Part shown: positions 33,680 to 44,919 of the stretch, one piece after another | Numbering within the stretch: position 1 is the first letter of the stretch | Layout: each line of letters opens with the position of its first letter | Assembly (NCBI RefSeq): GCF_000764305.2 | Contig: NW_025930633.1 | Coordinates: forward strand, 1-64,000 | From: Hyalella azteca | Taxonomy: Eukaryota; Arthropoda; Malacostraca; Amphipoda; Hyalellidae | Direction of reading: 5' to 3' | Length of the DNA stretch: 64,000 nt | Notes under the pieces: model-generated | What the model saw: only the letters and a program-made list of their open reading frames with translations | Database searches by the model: none | What the model was told of the DNA's origin: nothing | Position numbers and translations under genes: made by a program

Positions 33680-36600
33680 CCGTTTGGGAAGGACTACACG
33701 CTCATGTATGGCTGACTGGGTATAAAGGTAGGCCAGAATCATGTTCTGCGAGTGCGTGGGTTGAGATCATTTTTTACGTCGTTGCGATATAAAAAAAATC
33801 GTTGAAACTCAGGTACCAATCGCGCAGGAAAAATACATCTCTTATTTTTCTTGGATTGCACTGAGGCGAGTCGATGCATAGAAATTAAGAGCGATGAACA
33901 AATATCATAGGAAGAAGACAACGCTGATAGTTATGTCAGCAGAAAATGAATAATTCTTATCTTAATGACTAAAGAAAAAAGTTTACATCAACTATAGAAT
34001 TTTCAGCCAAAACGCGCGTTTTATTTGGACATTCACGCAAAGAAAACTGGTCATTTGTAGAATTATGACGTAACCAGGGATATTAGACAAGATCGAAAAC
34101 TTGTACGTTTAGACGGTGTTCAGTCCCTTATTCACGTTATGTGTTCAGGCAGCTGGTTCGCGGTACAAGATCATTTCGCAATACCGTAAGCCATCAAGCA
34201 AAACCGAGGAATAACGGATTGAATGCTGGCAGTGATTAAAGAGAATTTATACTTACTCATAAGCCTCGCTTTAGGCATCTATCTATTCCTACCGGAAAAT
34301 ATAAGGGAAGAACCCAAGTAAATCAGCACATTGATGAAAAATTGGCTTCGTTTAAACAACAAAAAAGGTATTCGAAGTAAAATTGGCGTAGACTTGTGAG
34401 CCGCACCCTGCCAAATGACGGTTAAAATGACCGCTGATTGATGCCACGTCATAATTTGGCATTTTATGCGTTTTGTTATTGCGTCTGTGATGACCATGGA
34501 CGCACATTTGATGCATTGGGCGGCTTTTTATGCCCTGCATAAGGCACTAATTAGTGAGCTTAACCTTGAAGAAACTCCAGGCAGTTTACTCGAGACCGAA
34601 ATTTGTTTTGTTGACTGAAATAATTTCCTGAGCTTTTATTTCCATCAATTGCGTTCGGAAACTGTGGAAAAATTTTTACCTATTGTTTCAGAACGTTAAA
34701 AGTGATATCTAGTTCTTAGCATTACACATAGGAATGTTTTCAACTGAATGAATGGAAAAAATAACAGAAAGAAATTCACAGAAACATTGACATTCTTATT
34801 CACTTTTAAAAGGTTCTGGTCAATAATAGATGAACTTGAAAATTTTTACAAAGATTTGGTTCGGTTCTTCTTTTCCGCATAATGTAACAGGCAAATGTTC
34901 TATAAAGCAACCTACAAATGTTCATAATGTTCTCTCAACCTGTAAACACAAACAACTATTTACGTTTAGTTACTTGCGTTTACGTAAGTATAATACATGT
35001 ATACGCAAAGGGTCAATACCAAAGAACTATAGTTATATCCTGATGACTGTTACTTAATTGTTACGAAGTACGCTGTCATTTGTAGAACATTACCCAAACT
35101 TCAACTTTATCATTCCGGTCTCAGAGCAATTGCGGGACGGTTGAAAATTGTAATCTAGCAATTATTACAAATTTAGGTTATTTTCAATTTTTTTATTGAA
35201 ATTCATGAATTTGGATCAATGAAATTTAATTTCCCGAATATTTTATGAGATTTCAATGGAAAAGCTGGAAATTGATAATGTTGACTTTATTTGAATTACA
35301 ATCAGATTTTTTTTTCATTATAATCTAGCGCATTATATACTGTACTTGTTCGATACCTTGTTGACGCGCGCTGTCGAAATTATCCACTATTATCACGAGG
35401 AAAATTGAAAATCAATAGATTTTACATTATCCCACACACAATAATATTGTGATTGCGTAATTTGCTCAGGATACCGAGGCTTCCATCGCACAATGTCAAC
35501 TCAGTCCGGTGTTCGCCCAGAACCGCGGATATTAATGCGAGATTATATATATTTTATAATTAAGGCAAAGAGCGATATTTACAACGGTAGCTAAAGTGAC
35601 ATGACAACAAGAGATGACGATGCATTGCGAATTTAATTATTTAATTACGTACTTATGAATTTAATGCGAAATGCAGTTAAATTAAGGTTCTACCCATTTG
35701 TAGTTATACTAAATATTACACTAAGGTGATTGGAAGTGAATTGCGGTGGTATTGAATCGATTTGAATTTAAAGTTTTTCTGAAAAAAAAAACGACTGAGT
35801 AAATCTGACTACTTTGATAGTCTATATTTTTACTAATATTGAGAACATGCGAAAAATAATAATCTTTAATACGGGTTTATTTTGTGCAACATATGATATT
35901 TATAATTTTTTATGGGTTGTGAATCTTTCTTCCAAGATATACCACAGCTAACATTGAAAACAGTAGAACGGATAAATGAATTTAGCTGCGGTTTTGGAGA
36001 TTTTCAATGTTGACGAATAATAACGACACAGAAAATACGAGAAAAAAAGTATTAATCATGATCAATATTTGTGCAAGTTAATAGTTTGAAAATTTCGCCC
36101 GATCGTCGAAAATAATGCATTATTGAAATTTGAATTCGCTAGATTCGTTAAGCGACAAGCGCCACAATAAAAATTACGTCAAATAAAATACTTTTGAAAG
36201 AACTTAATCGATAATTTTTTTGCAAATTTAGTTATTAAATACTCGCGCTTTGAATCTAGTTTTTAAATGCGGAAGATTATAAAATTTTAAGAATACATAA
36301 TTACGTCTTCAAGTCTTGAATCGACCTAATAAATTGTTTAGGCTTATATAGGGTCATACAGTTATGACGGTTACTTATGAACTCGTTACGAGACATCTCT
36401 TATACGAAGTTTTAATGCACGCCTTGCACAATTAATTCAAAACACGTCTAGTGACAACACATCAAACAAGAGCATGCAGGGCATTCATTTGCAATTTGTA
36501 CAAGATTAATAATCATTGATTAGTATTACCTACTAGTAGAGAATGCTAAGTTTCCAGTATTTGTAGCATCATCTCTGCTCAGTCACCAGAAATTTACCCG

Positions 36601-37555
36601 TAATTTTAATTGTAAACTTTATCAATATAACCAAAGTAATTTCCAACGTAATCACTTATAGATAATAAAATTAAAATGGCCAGAAGCTCATCCTTGCTGT
36701 ACCGCTTACAAATTTAGAAGATCATTTTAAGTCTTATCATACGACAGTGGTAAGTAAATGCATAAATAATTTTCTAGCAGCAATGCTTAAAAATGTCTTT
36801 CGTCAAGGTTTCCGATTTTCAATAAGAGACCTGGAAATTAATGCGAACTATTTACCAGTTCGTTAGCGCTCATGGCCAACTCAAATTTGAGAAACGAGAC
36901 TCTTCTCTTAAATGACCAGCTGTCCAAACTTCTAAGTTCAACTTCTAATAAATATAATCCTCGTCTCCGACTAATATATCTCTTAGTTGATTGAAGAACC
37001 TTTCAACTCCTCAATCCCAAGTACATCAATCTATTTACATTAATTGATATCTTTTAATAATTAAAATTTTCAAGAGTTATAACAATAACCTAATGAACAT
37101 ATAAAACCTGTTATCAATGAGAATCTTAGAAGAAAAAAAAATTAAAAAAACCAAAAATACTGAAACATTATGTCATTTAACCAATGGAGAACTAATGCCT
37201 CCAATTTTTTCAAGTTGAGACGAAAATTAATTAAGTAGTGAAGCATTTTCCTCGGACTAACCAAGAGCTTTTTATACTATGTTGTTCCTCCATTAATTAA
37301 CGTTTACTCGGACTTCAAAAATGCAAAATTGCAGCAATAAAACCACTGGACATCGCATATGCAAACTCGCGTAGAAAGCTCAGCATTAGCACGACCAGAG
37401 GGCGACATCGAGAGACGTGGGTCAAGGCTACCACACGTACGTGAATGTTTGAGAAGCCATCGTGATGAATTCATTTGAGATTATTCAGTCTTTATTGCGA
37501 GGGAAAGTTACAACGCAAACTCACGGATACGTCAAGTCTTGCCCGTGTGAAGATC
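33680..37555. other. Long AT-rich stretch without supported features
   Basis: Several open frames of 60-75 codons exist, but none has coding texture or splice context that I can defend. No arrays or RNA genes were seen. Confidence 0.45.
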
Positions 37556-37561
37556 TCAGCG

Positions 37562-37848
37562 CACTGATGTTAAGATAAGTTTTACTGATGTTATGATGGT
37601 GCTTCTACGGATGTTCTGGCAAGTTCTACTGATGTCACGATAAGTTCTATTGATGTTATGATAAGTTCTATTGAAGTTCTGAAAAGTACTACGGATGTTA
37701 TGATAAGTTGTTCTACTGACGTTTTGATGATAATTCAACGTATGTTATGGCAAGTTTTAATGAAGTTCTGAAAAGTACTATGGATGTTTTGATAAGTTCT
37801 ACTGATGTTATGATAAGTTCTACAGATGTCCCAATAAGTTCTGATATA
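37562..37848. repeat. 21-bp minisatellite, about 13 units
   Basis: The consensus is agttctactgatgttatgat + a, with variants gaagttctgaaa and gtactatggatg. In-frame heptapeptide repeats on the minus strand explain three overlapping frames between 37556 and 37968. Confidence 0.93.
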
Positions 37849-37849
37849 T

Positions 37850-38755
37850 AGCAAGAAGAGAGAGACACCATTAAGTGGCAGAAACGCTGAAAAGTAGCGA
37901 GTTTCAGTGTCAAATGTACAGGATGTGAATGAACCGTCCGAGAAAAATTTATGCTTTAAAATGAGCATTGATGAATGAAAATAATGAATGAAAATGATGT
38001 TACGTTGGTAAATTAAAAAGGTTCAAACTGGCATCGAAAGAAACTGGCATTAAAAATGCACTGTGGTGAGAGGAGGAATTCTATGATGAGCGAAAGATGT
38101 TGGCAAAGACGTCAGTTTCTAGAATTTTCATAGAATACTAACTATAAATCCTTCCAAAAGCATTATGTAATCAAATACATGCTCGTGAATAAATTGTTTC
38201 AATATTAATCAAAATGAAGCAAGGCAGTACTATTCGCTAATAAATTACGAGATATTCGTTACTTTTTCATGCCCGATGACGTTTGTTTATATGAATTATT
38301 TATAGGTCAAGAACGCGAGGCAAAAAAATTCAAGGAAAATAAAAATACGGTGACGTAGTAAGCTGACAAATTATCAAATCGTCGCCCTAACTAACAGGTC
38401 TGATTTGTGCAATTTTTATTAATTTTCGAATAGAAACAAACGAAAATTTTTCTGTTCCGATCTTTAAGTGAATTTCGCTTTAAATGAAGACAATTTCTTT
38501 TAATCGATATCTTATCGAGAGATTGTGCTTCAACTGAGGTAATCAGAGTCCAATCACAATTAGATTTGTAAGCTAAACGCGTAACTGAAACGACTGCATG
38601 AATTCGAAATTAGTGACATATTTATTGTAAACATTCACTTTGCAGTCAGCAATCGGATACGAAACGAATCACGAGCACCACGAAGCATCACAATTGTGCA
38701 GCTCATGAATGCATTCAGATACAGCAGAAGTCAGGAGGAGTTCCCAATCCCCTAC
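37850..38755. other. No supported gene
   Basis: AT-rich. It lies immediately downstream of the minus-strand exon at 38790, so it may be intron or 3' region of that gene. Confidence 0.4.
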
Positions 38756-38789
38756 AAAATTACACGTTCCATAAGGAGATAATATTTAC

Positions 38790-39048
38790 CTGCCTGTAAT
38801 TTGGTCCCTCATTATGAGAAGAGATTGGGAGTAACGAGTTGACGCAATAGTATCGGTAAATAGTCTTCATTGCACGCCACTCTGTTTTGCTGGGAAAGAC
38901 AAGGTTGACCTTCGACGACTTAATTTCGTCATCCGGTGAGACCACCACATTTACGCTCCCATTCACTATCAAGAATCTTTGGATCAGTATTTTATGGATG
39001 CTCACTAATCTCATCTTGTCATCATTTCTCAATTCCCAAGGTATTACA
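38790..39048 (-). CDS. Candidate coding exon, 259 bp, unrecognised protein
   Basis: On the minus strand the exon starts after tgttatatgaaag (AG at 39050-39049). It ends CAG at 38792-38790, followed by the donor gtaaat. It holds one base of a split codon plus exactly 86 codons and ends in phase 0. The peptide begins VIPWELRNDDKMRLVSIHK, continues through VNVVVSPDDEIKSSKVNLVF and TEWRAMKTIYRYY, and ends NEGPNYRQ. Codon use is balanced, unlike nearby AT-rich frames. The 5' partner is the 42-bp exon at 41035-41076, whose two trailing bases plus this first base complete an Arg codon. If the donor is skipped, the frame adds nine residues and stops at TAA 38760-38762. A next exon to the left was not found. 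Function unknown. Confidence 0.5.
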
Positions 39049-39127
39049 CTTTCATATAACAATATCAAGCAATTTAATACAAATTGAGGTGGGGGATTGA
39101 TATATATAGTTTATAATAATCGATATA

Positions 39128-39343
39128 ATGATAATAATAGTAACAGAGAAGGCAAAATTACAAGAACTGAGCACCGATTGTGAAGGAAAACACTTAAGAG
39201 TTCACTACGTCATATTTCATGAGCACGGGAAAGCCTCAGCAGAAATTGCGTTAAAAATACAGAATAAAATATGCAGCAAAAATCAGAAGGAGGGAAATGA
39301 TCCAAGCAACTTAGAAGAGTATCTGCAATTGGGAGAACATTAA
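39128..39343 (+). CDS. 71-codon open frame with coding texture, unrecognised
   Basis: An ATG at 39128 leads to TAA at 39341. The peptide is hydrophilic and varied: VTEKAKLQELSTDCEGKHL, then HYVIFHEHGKASAEIALKIQ and a Lys/Asn-rich tail ending EEYLQLGEH. It lies on the strand opposite the two minus-strand exons and inside their putative intron. It could be a small gene, an exon or chance; no family is recognised. Confidence 0.2.
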   Translation: MIIIVTEKAKLQELSTDCEGKHLRVHYVIFHEHGKASAEIALKIQNKICSKNQKEGNDPSNLEEYLQLGEH

Positions 39344-39733
39344 ACGAACAATAAAGAAAACCGGAGAAGAGTAAATGCAATCGGCGATGTAAAAATAGCC
39401 GCTACGTATAGATAAAAATGATCGTTTGTGAAAATCATGATCATCAACTCAGTACCCAGTGCCACTATTTCCTACAGTGCACATGTTACAATAAAAGTTG
39501 AACAGAAAAATCCGCTGGGTAAAAACGAGAATATTTGTTACATATAATTTAATATGTAATAATAATAATCTCAAGCAATAATGTATTTTGATAATATAAT
39601 ACCTATATCTTACCTAATGAATTCAATGTTTATTAGAGGTCAAACGAGTAAATTTTTTACAAAAAAGTCTTATCTAAATCAATCCATAACTGCTGCTGAT
39701 ATGTGAATGAATTATCTGAAAAATTTATTCAAT

Positions 39734-39810
39734 ACTTCAATACGGAATCGTGAAATAATCGTGAAGCATTTCACGGAATCGTGAAATGCTTCAATACGGA
39801 ATCGTGAAAT
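39734..39810. repeat. Direct repeats around a perfect 13-bp hairpin
   Basis: GAAGCATTTCACG (39763-39775) pairs perfectly with CGTGAAATGCTTC (39780-39792) around GAAT. The words cttcaatacggaatcgtgaa + at occur before the hairpin (39735) and again overlapping its right arm (39790), so the hairpin is partly built from an inverted copy of the repeat. Confidence 0.8.
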
Positions 39811-39814
39811 ACAC

Positions 39815-40450
39815 GGTAAAATCAGTGAAAGCGATCAAGAAAGAACGCGCAGGCAAGATAAGCGTGCAGTCAAAAAATTAAGGTGTCATAACGTGCAAAT
39901 TGTGTCACTTCTTGCACAAAAACTCATACGCCGTGTTGCATGACAAAACTGCATCAGGATAACCCACACAAGATGATAGAGAGCATCACCGTTTGGATCA
40001 AGTCCCACTTATTTCTATGAGTGTCCGCAGTTCGTCACGCTTACCTCGCTCACTGACATGCACACGACATCAGCCCCGAGACTATATATATTCTACACAT
40101 CACGAATATTCCATTTTAAGCACAGTATATCCATTATTTACGCCGAGTATTCAATGCTCAGCAGTTGTGTTCATTGAATTCTACGAGAGTAACACGAGTC
40201 AAAATCAGTCTTACGTTGTGTAGTTTCAGGTCGAGGACACAGCGAAGATGCGCGACCGTAAATCAAAGGATTAGCTTTGTGGTAAATGCTTTGTATGTGT
40301 AAACGATTCATTGCTGTGGTACAGAACGGAGCTAGCGTTGTAATGTTGGGGTAAAAACTTGACATAAACATGCGTGGAAAAGAGGGGATGAATTTCTATG
40401 TTGAGTAGTTTGTGACAAAAAAATTAGTCAACATGCATGTCTGCATAGAC
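39815..40450. other. No supported gene; possible weak promoter-like area
   Basis: A tatatata box at about 40085 and a TGTCATAACG word at about 39883 recall long terminal repeats, but no paired copy, primer-binding site or coding region is present. A 76-codon frame (39993-40223) is unassigned. Confidence 0.2.
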
Positions 40451-40452
40451 AT

Positions 40453-40504
40453 ATTGTATACTAGTTAATAATAGTAATAGTATTGTATACTAGTTAATAG
40501 TAGT
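40453..40504. repeat. ~23-bp direct repeat
   Basis: Two copies of attgtatactagttaata + atag are separated by a few bases. Confidence 0.8.
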
Positions 40505-40724
40505 AAATAGTCTTCATTGAGCATTAACAGGTAGCAAGGAATCACACTAGCGTGATGTCAACATTTAATTTCCATTGTTGAAATGTATAATAAATAAAAT
40601 GAATAATTAAACATAAAGAAAAATAAGATCGGTGACACAACTTCAACTCCAAGTTTATAGTGAAAATATTAGAGACAAAATTTGGTTAATATAGATAATA
40701 AATTAATATAAAATCATGCAGATT

Positions 40725-40982
40725 ATGAACATCGAGTGTGTCTACAGTTTTCCCTTAAATATCGGAAGATTCATTGAAGAAGGCGTGATAAAAAGATATT
40801 ATGAACTACATGATTCTACACACTACATGATTCATCTCACTTCAGTAAAGACGATGAACATCGAGTGTGTCTACAGTTTTCCCTTAAATATCGGAAGATT
40901 CATTGAAGAAGGCGTTATAAAAAGATATTATGAACTACATGATTCTACACACTACATGATTCATCTCACTTCAGTAAAGACG
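40725..40982 (+). repeat. 129-bp in-frame tandem duplication within a 108-codon open frame
   Basis: Units 40725-40853 and 40854-40982 differ at one base, a GTG/GTT change that is synonymous in the open plus frame (40716-41042). Each unit encodes 43 residues, starting MNIECVYSFPLNIGRFIEEG and ending HLTSVKT. An acceptor-like aaaatcatgcag precedes the first unit. The single silent difference suggests a recent duplication; with one difference it is not evidence for selection. On the opposite strand the same DNA lies just downstream of the 42-bp exon's donor and would be intronic. The protein is not recognised. Confidence 0.9.
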
Positions 40983-41034
40983 ATGAAGGTTTCATCACAT
41001 TTCAATGCGGACCAAAGAAGCGACTTATACTCAC

Positions 41035-41076
41035 CGTTCTGACCTCGCCATCACTAAGTTTTTATGGCAAACGTAC
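41035..41076 (-). CDS. Candidate 42-bp exon with consensus splice sites
   Basis: On the minus strand a pyrimidine-rich tract ending ttatttattttccag precedes the exon, and a perfect donor gtgagt follows it. The 42 bases are one base of a split codon, 13 codons (YVCHKNLVMARSE) and two bases, CG. The other two frames contain stops. CG joined to the first T of the exon at 39048 gives CGT (Arg) and the following frame is open for 86 codons, so the phases agree. The implied intron is 1,986 bp. No upstream exon was identified; the preceding ~350 bases on this strand are AT-rich. Confidence 0.45.
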
Positions 41077-41621
41077 CTGGAAAATAAATAATACATCTTA
41101 GTTCAAACTCATTCAAGATTCAATTAGCATTTATATACAATATTACTTGACATAAATCATCAACTGATGTGATTATTCCCACTGTTTATTGAGATTAAAT
41201 AAAAAAATCACTCAAAACAAATCTTTGAAAATTCGATTTTCAAGCTTGCTATTCTAAGTATATACCTTTCATCAAAATTTGTTATTAACAATATTTAAAA
41301 TAATAGAATTGATAGATTTTCCTACAAGTTTACCGAATTCTAATAAGAATAAAAAAAGACGCACTTAAAAAGTAAAGCTGATAACATAATGTCAAATTAA
41401 CGAGTCGCATAACAAGAGTGTCAAACACCAGGAAATGACGGAACCAGACTGGCGATCCATTACTTGCTTCACGTTTACCTTGATCGCTTTACATGCAGTC
41501 GCTTGCGGTAATCTATCGCTTACTTTAATCTATTTTATATATCTTACGTCTGTCACTCGCTGTATCTTAACTGCCGATGAGTGATGGACATGCGGTTAAC
41601 ATGTCGCGACCGCGTGCACTC

Positions 41622-41782
41622 AGACAAGTGAATGGGTCATGTTGTCCAAACATTGACGCACTTTCTTACACACAGCTCAAGCAGAGGGGAGACGTAGCTC
41701 TGATACGCCCTATAGTTGGTCCAAACTGTGTCAGGATGACCCACATAAGCGCAGAAAGGGCACCGCTTTTCGGATTAAGTTT
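41622..41782 (+). mobile_element. Family 1 inverted-repeat element, copy D, right end truncated
   Basis: The left end cagacaagtgaatgggtcat + gttgtccaaacattgacgc is well preserved. The interior has gtagctctgatacgcc and aactgtgtcaggatgaccca. The right terminus breaks at about 41782 within the gcaccgcttttcgg part of the terminal repeat, exactly where the GTCC-bearing repeat begins. Confidence 0.8.
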
Positions 41783-41852
41783 CATTTTTAGCGCATTTTC
41801 TCATTTATGGAAAAAATGCACTATTGTGCTCGTCATGTCCGTCTGTCGGTTT

Positions 41853-41883
<31 letters not shown>

Positions 41884-41902
41884 CGTCCGTCCGTGACCTC
41901 AA
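41783..41902 (+). repeat. Interspersed repeat bearing a GTCC/GTCT microsatellite, copy 2
   Basis: It matches 18605-18697, with the microsatellite expanded to roughly 17 GTCT/GTCC/GTCG-type units, and ends in cgtgacctca. It appears to have inserted into, or recombined with, the right end of family 1 copy D. Confidence 0.92.
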
Positions 41903-41904
41903 GT

Positions 41905-44245
41905 TTTCGTCGGCGAGAAAATGCGCTCTCTGTCACTCACTGCAGTGAGTACTGAGTTATATTTTTTTTAGTGTATGATCGACTTGAGTCACGATCGGTT
42001 CTAACACAATGTTACATAAATGGAGTAAAAGTGTTAGGAAGTGATAAGAATGATTCAACGGACGCTAAAGAAACCAGGCATCGACGCGACCTATAGCTTG
42101 AATGTTAATGTGGAAGCGTGATCATTTCGATCCCATAACATGGGCATCAAGGCAGCGTTGTTTCGTCAACGCTGGATGAATGGTTACAGAGAAAGTCTTG
42201 TCGATAATGTAACGAAAAAAATGCTTGTCAAGTCCATGGGAGACTTCAACATAATGAGATATTTTAAGTGCTTAAATTGTGAGATGTATTAAGTGCTTCA
42301 ATTCATCGCTAACTTGGCGAAAACAGTTGCTTGGCAGGAATACATGAATATTTTGTAATTCAAGCGAAATATATTTACGTGAACAACGATTAATAAAACC
42401 GAAACACTAATTAGCGAAATATGTAGAATGAGGTTGGAGACGCTGGGTATACGCCATTAAATAGCGTTTCGAAAATACGTTCTACCGTTTTGGAAAATGA
42501 ATCCGTAATAAAATAATAAAATGAGCTTCCGAGAATCAAGTTCAGGAGTTCAGGTACTACTTACGAGAGGAAGTCGAACAAGTTTCAAGTATAAGCAATT
42601 ACTGAAAATTGAGAACCGGGATAAAATATATCGTTCGTCCAGAGGCTAATTTGTCCTTAATTGAACATGAAATCAACTGATCATCAATGATTTATAAATT
42701 GGAGACATTAAAAAATATCTCAAGATCAGAGATAGATAAAAAAATTCATTTTTAATATACAAACGGAATTATTCTGTCTTGGGTCAATCGTAGCGAGGCA
42801 GAGACGAAGTACATTCGTGGTAACAAAATACACATTTCGGATACAAACTTTTGCAATATTCGATGACTTCTAACGTGAAATGTGTTACTCCAGAAGTCAC
42901 TCTCAATCTCAATGTGCATCACCAAAGTTAAAGTTTCTCAAAAATTACGTTTAAAACGAAATTGAAATAAACGAAATCGGCATCATGATCTCGTTATGGT
43001 ACGAATGGCAAGTTCCAAGGAAGGGCCGATGCTTATGTTGAAATTCTGCGGCGAATAAATCGGTTTTGTAAGCTGAGGCAGTCAGCCATATGAGGCTACA
43101 CGTAAACGTATAAGGTTGCACGCAAACACATTCATTCGTGTCACAAAATCTCGGGTCGCCGTCCTGCGTGCAGACTTTGGTTCGAATTGAAAAACAGATC
43201 ATTTTTCAAGAAATGCATGCAAATTTGTTAAAAAATTGAGATTTGAGCAAAAATATTCGAGATAATCCGAAATCATATATTCAAGGTGATGCGCCGCACA
43301 GCGCTGGTAATGTGAGAGGCATTTCACCTGGCTGCTAAAATCAACGAGATGATGCAATTGAAGATGCAATATTTTCCATTTTTTATTTATCAGTATTTCG
43401 AAAACGAAAAAGGCTGATAAGAAAAAAGCAAGAACTGCATTAAATAAGACCAATTAAGTGAACTGTTGACGCTAACTTCCAAAATTACGATTGCAAAAAA
43501 TTATATATTATAAGAAAATTATCATCAATGGCAGATAAACGGAGGTTTATCTGCATTTTTTTGGAAAACTAGATGATGGAAAATTAGAAGAAAAATCACG
43601 CTTCCATGTGAGAAGGATTGAAATTAAATCGATAGGAGCTTCTAGGCTAGAGAATGATGACATGCTCAATATTATTAAAAATTATTATAGTATATTATTT
43701 TCATAAGTAAATTATTTTTATAACCGACGCCGCTTTCCGGACCTGGCTATATAGCCCGCATTCCGGCTCCAAATAATTTTTTTCAATTTCAAAAAGACAT
43801 TGAATTATTGAATCATAAGACTCAAATATATAAGACTCAAACGAAAAATAATAGATAGTAGTGAACCTAGCCCCTTTGGGAATCGGACGCTGCAATTGTG
43901 TAGTAATAAATGTGAGTTTAAAATTACCATGGTTCGTAATATGACAAGTCAAGCAACAAACATTTATTTCACGTGGCAACAATTATTTGTAAACTAACTC
44001 ACGGAAGTGGCGAAGTAAATCCATTTATATTTTCCGTTTTAATTCAATTTACACAGCGTTTGTTTGAATGAAATTAGGCAACGATTTTAAACATCGGCAA
44101 AATTAACACAGTATCAATTCTGCCGCTAACGAAAAATGTTTGACACTTATTCAAGCTTGAAATGAATCGGAAAATTTGATGCCATTGTCGACTGGAGGGC
44201 GAGGAACATAGCTATTGTCAAGGCCCTTAAGGCACTTGCATTAAT
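41905..44245. other. No confident gene; Cys-rich minus-strand frame
   Basis: At 42951-43202 (minus, 83 codons) a Cys-rich stretch, CTQDGDPRFCDTNECVCVQ, follows an acceptor-like ttttcaattcgaaccaaag. Spaced cysteines of this kind occur in small secreted domains, but no known pattern is matched. The other frames here look random. Confidence 0.2.
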
Positions 44246-44249
44246 GGAG

Positions 44250-44337
44250 GCGTCTTGGGGACTTGAGGAGGCGTCATCGACATGCGTCTTGGGGACTTGA
44301 GGAGGCGTCATCGACATGCGTCTTGGGGACTTGGAAC
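44250..44337. repeat. 34-bp tandem repeat, about 2.5 units
   Basis: The unit is gcgtcttggggacttgagga + ggcgtcatcgacat, starting at 44250, 44284 and 44318 and identical where complete. The array stops within about 10 bp of the left end of family 1 copy E. Confidence 0.95.
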
Positions 44338-44344
44338 GTCTTCT

Positions 44345-44517
44345 CTGACACAGATAAATGAATGGGTAATATTTTATAAATAGTGACGCACTTTCTGAGC
44401 GTAGCACTGATACGCCCTTTTGCCAGGCCTAATTGGGTCAAGATGACCCACAAAAAGGCCAAACTTGTATCGTCATTTGGACAGTTCCACACATTTCTCT
44501 GAGTGAGGAGATCCCAT
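44345..44517 (+). mobile_element. Family 1 inverted-repeat element, copy E
   Basis: Left cacagataaatgaatgggt and right cagttccacacatttctctg are inverted copies. The interior has gtagcactgatacgccctt and aattgggtcaagatgaccca. It is close to the apparent family consensus. Non-coding. Confidence 0.85.
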
Positions 44518-44767
44518 ATCACTTTCGCCCAGTCCTTGCCTTACTTAGCGCAGGTCGCTAATTTATCGAGACGGCCTTTTTGAACGCTGCAGAATACGGG
44601 CCATGCATGGGTGAGAAATGGAGCACGGATCACGAACTATAATGTCTGAGAACATACGGCGGTCAGTTCATGATAACACAAGTTATCGAGGCTTTAGTGC
44701 GTTGTTTACCTAGAGAAAAGCACAATTTTATTGAAGGGTAGCACATAATATCAGGGCGTTGCATGGC

Positions 44768-44915
44768 TGGGGCCATACTTTCAAAACTCCCTAAGTGAAC
44801 GTGTAAGTACTATACGCTCTATTTTCTTGTCTATGATTGGTGGATTTTGCTTGAAAGGCCGTCAATGATTGGCTGATGAACTTACATCTCTTATTTTTTT
44901 TTAAAGTATAGGCCC
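44768..44915. mobile_element. Family 2 inverted-repeat element, copy 4
   Basis: The left end GGGGCCATACTTTCAAAA is identical to copy 2. The right end ttaaagtataggccc has lost a few bases. The core words ctatgattggtggattttgc and ttgaaaggccgtcaatgatt are intact. Confidence 0.92.
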
Positions 44916-44919
44916 TGAT

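Noticed and set aside
39883..40230. Solo long terminal repeat
   Set aside because: It begins with a TGTCATAACG-like word and has a TATA box, but no terminal CA match, target duplication, second copy or primer-binding site could be shown.
38853..40518. Second copy of the 259-bp exon near 40500
   Set aside because: Only a 17-base match (gtaaatagtcttcattg) is shared; a match of that length is expected by chance in an AT-rich window this size.
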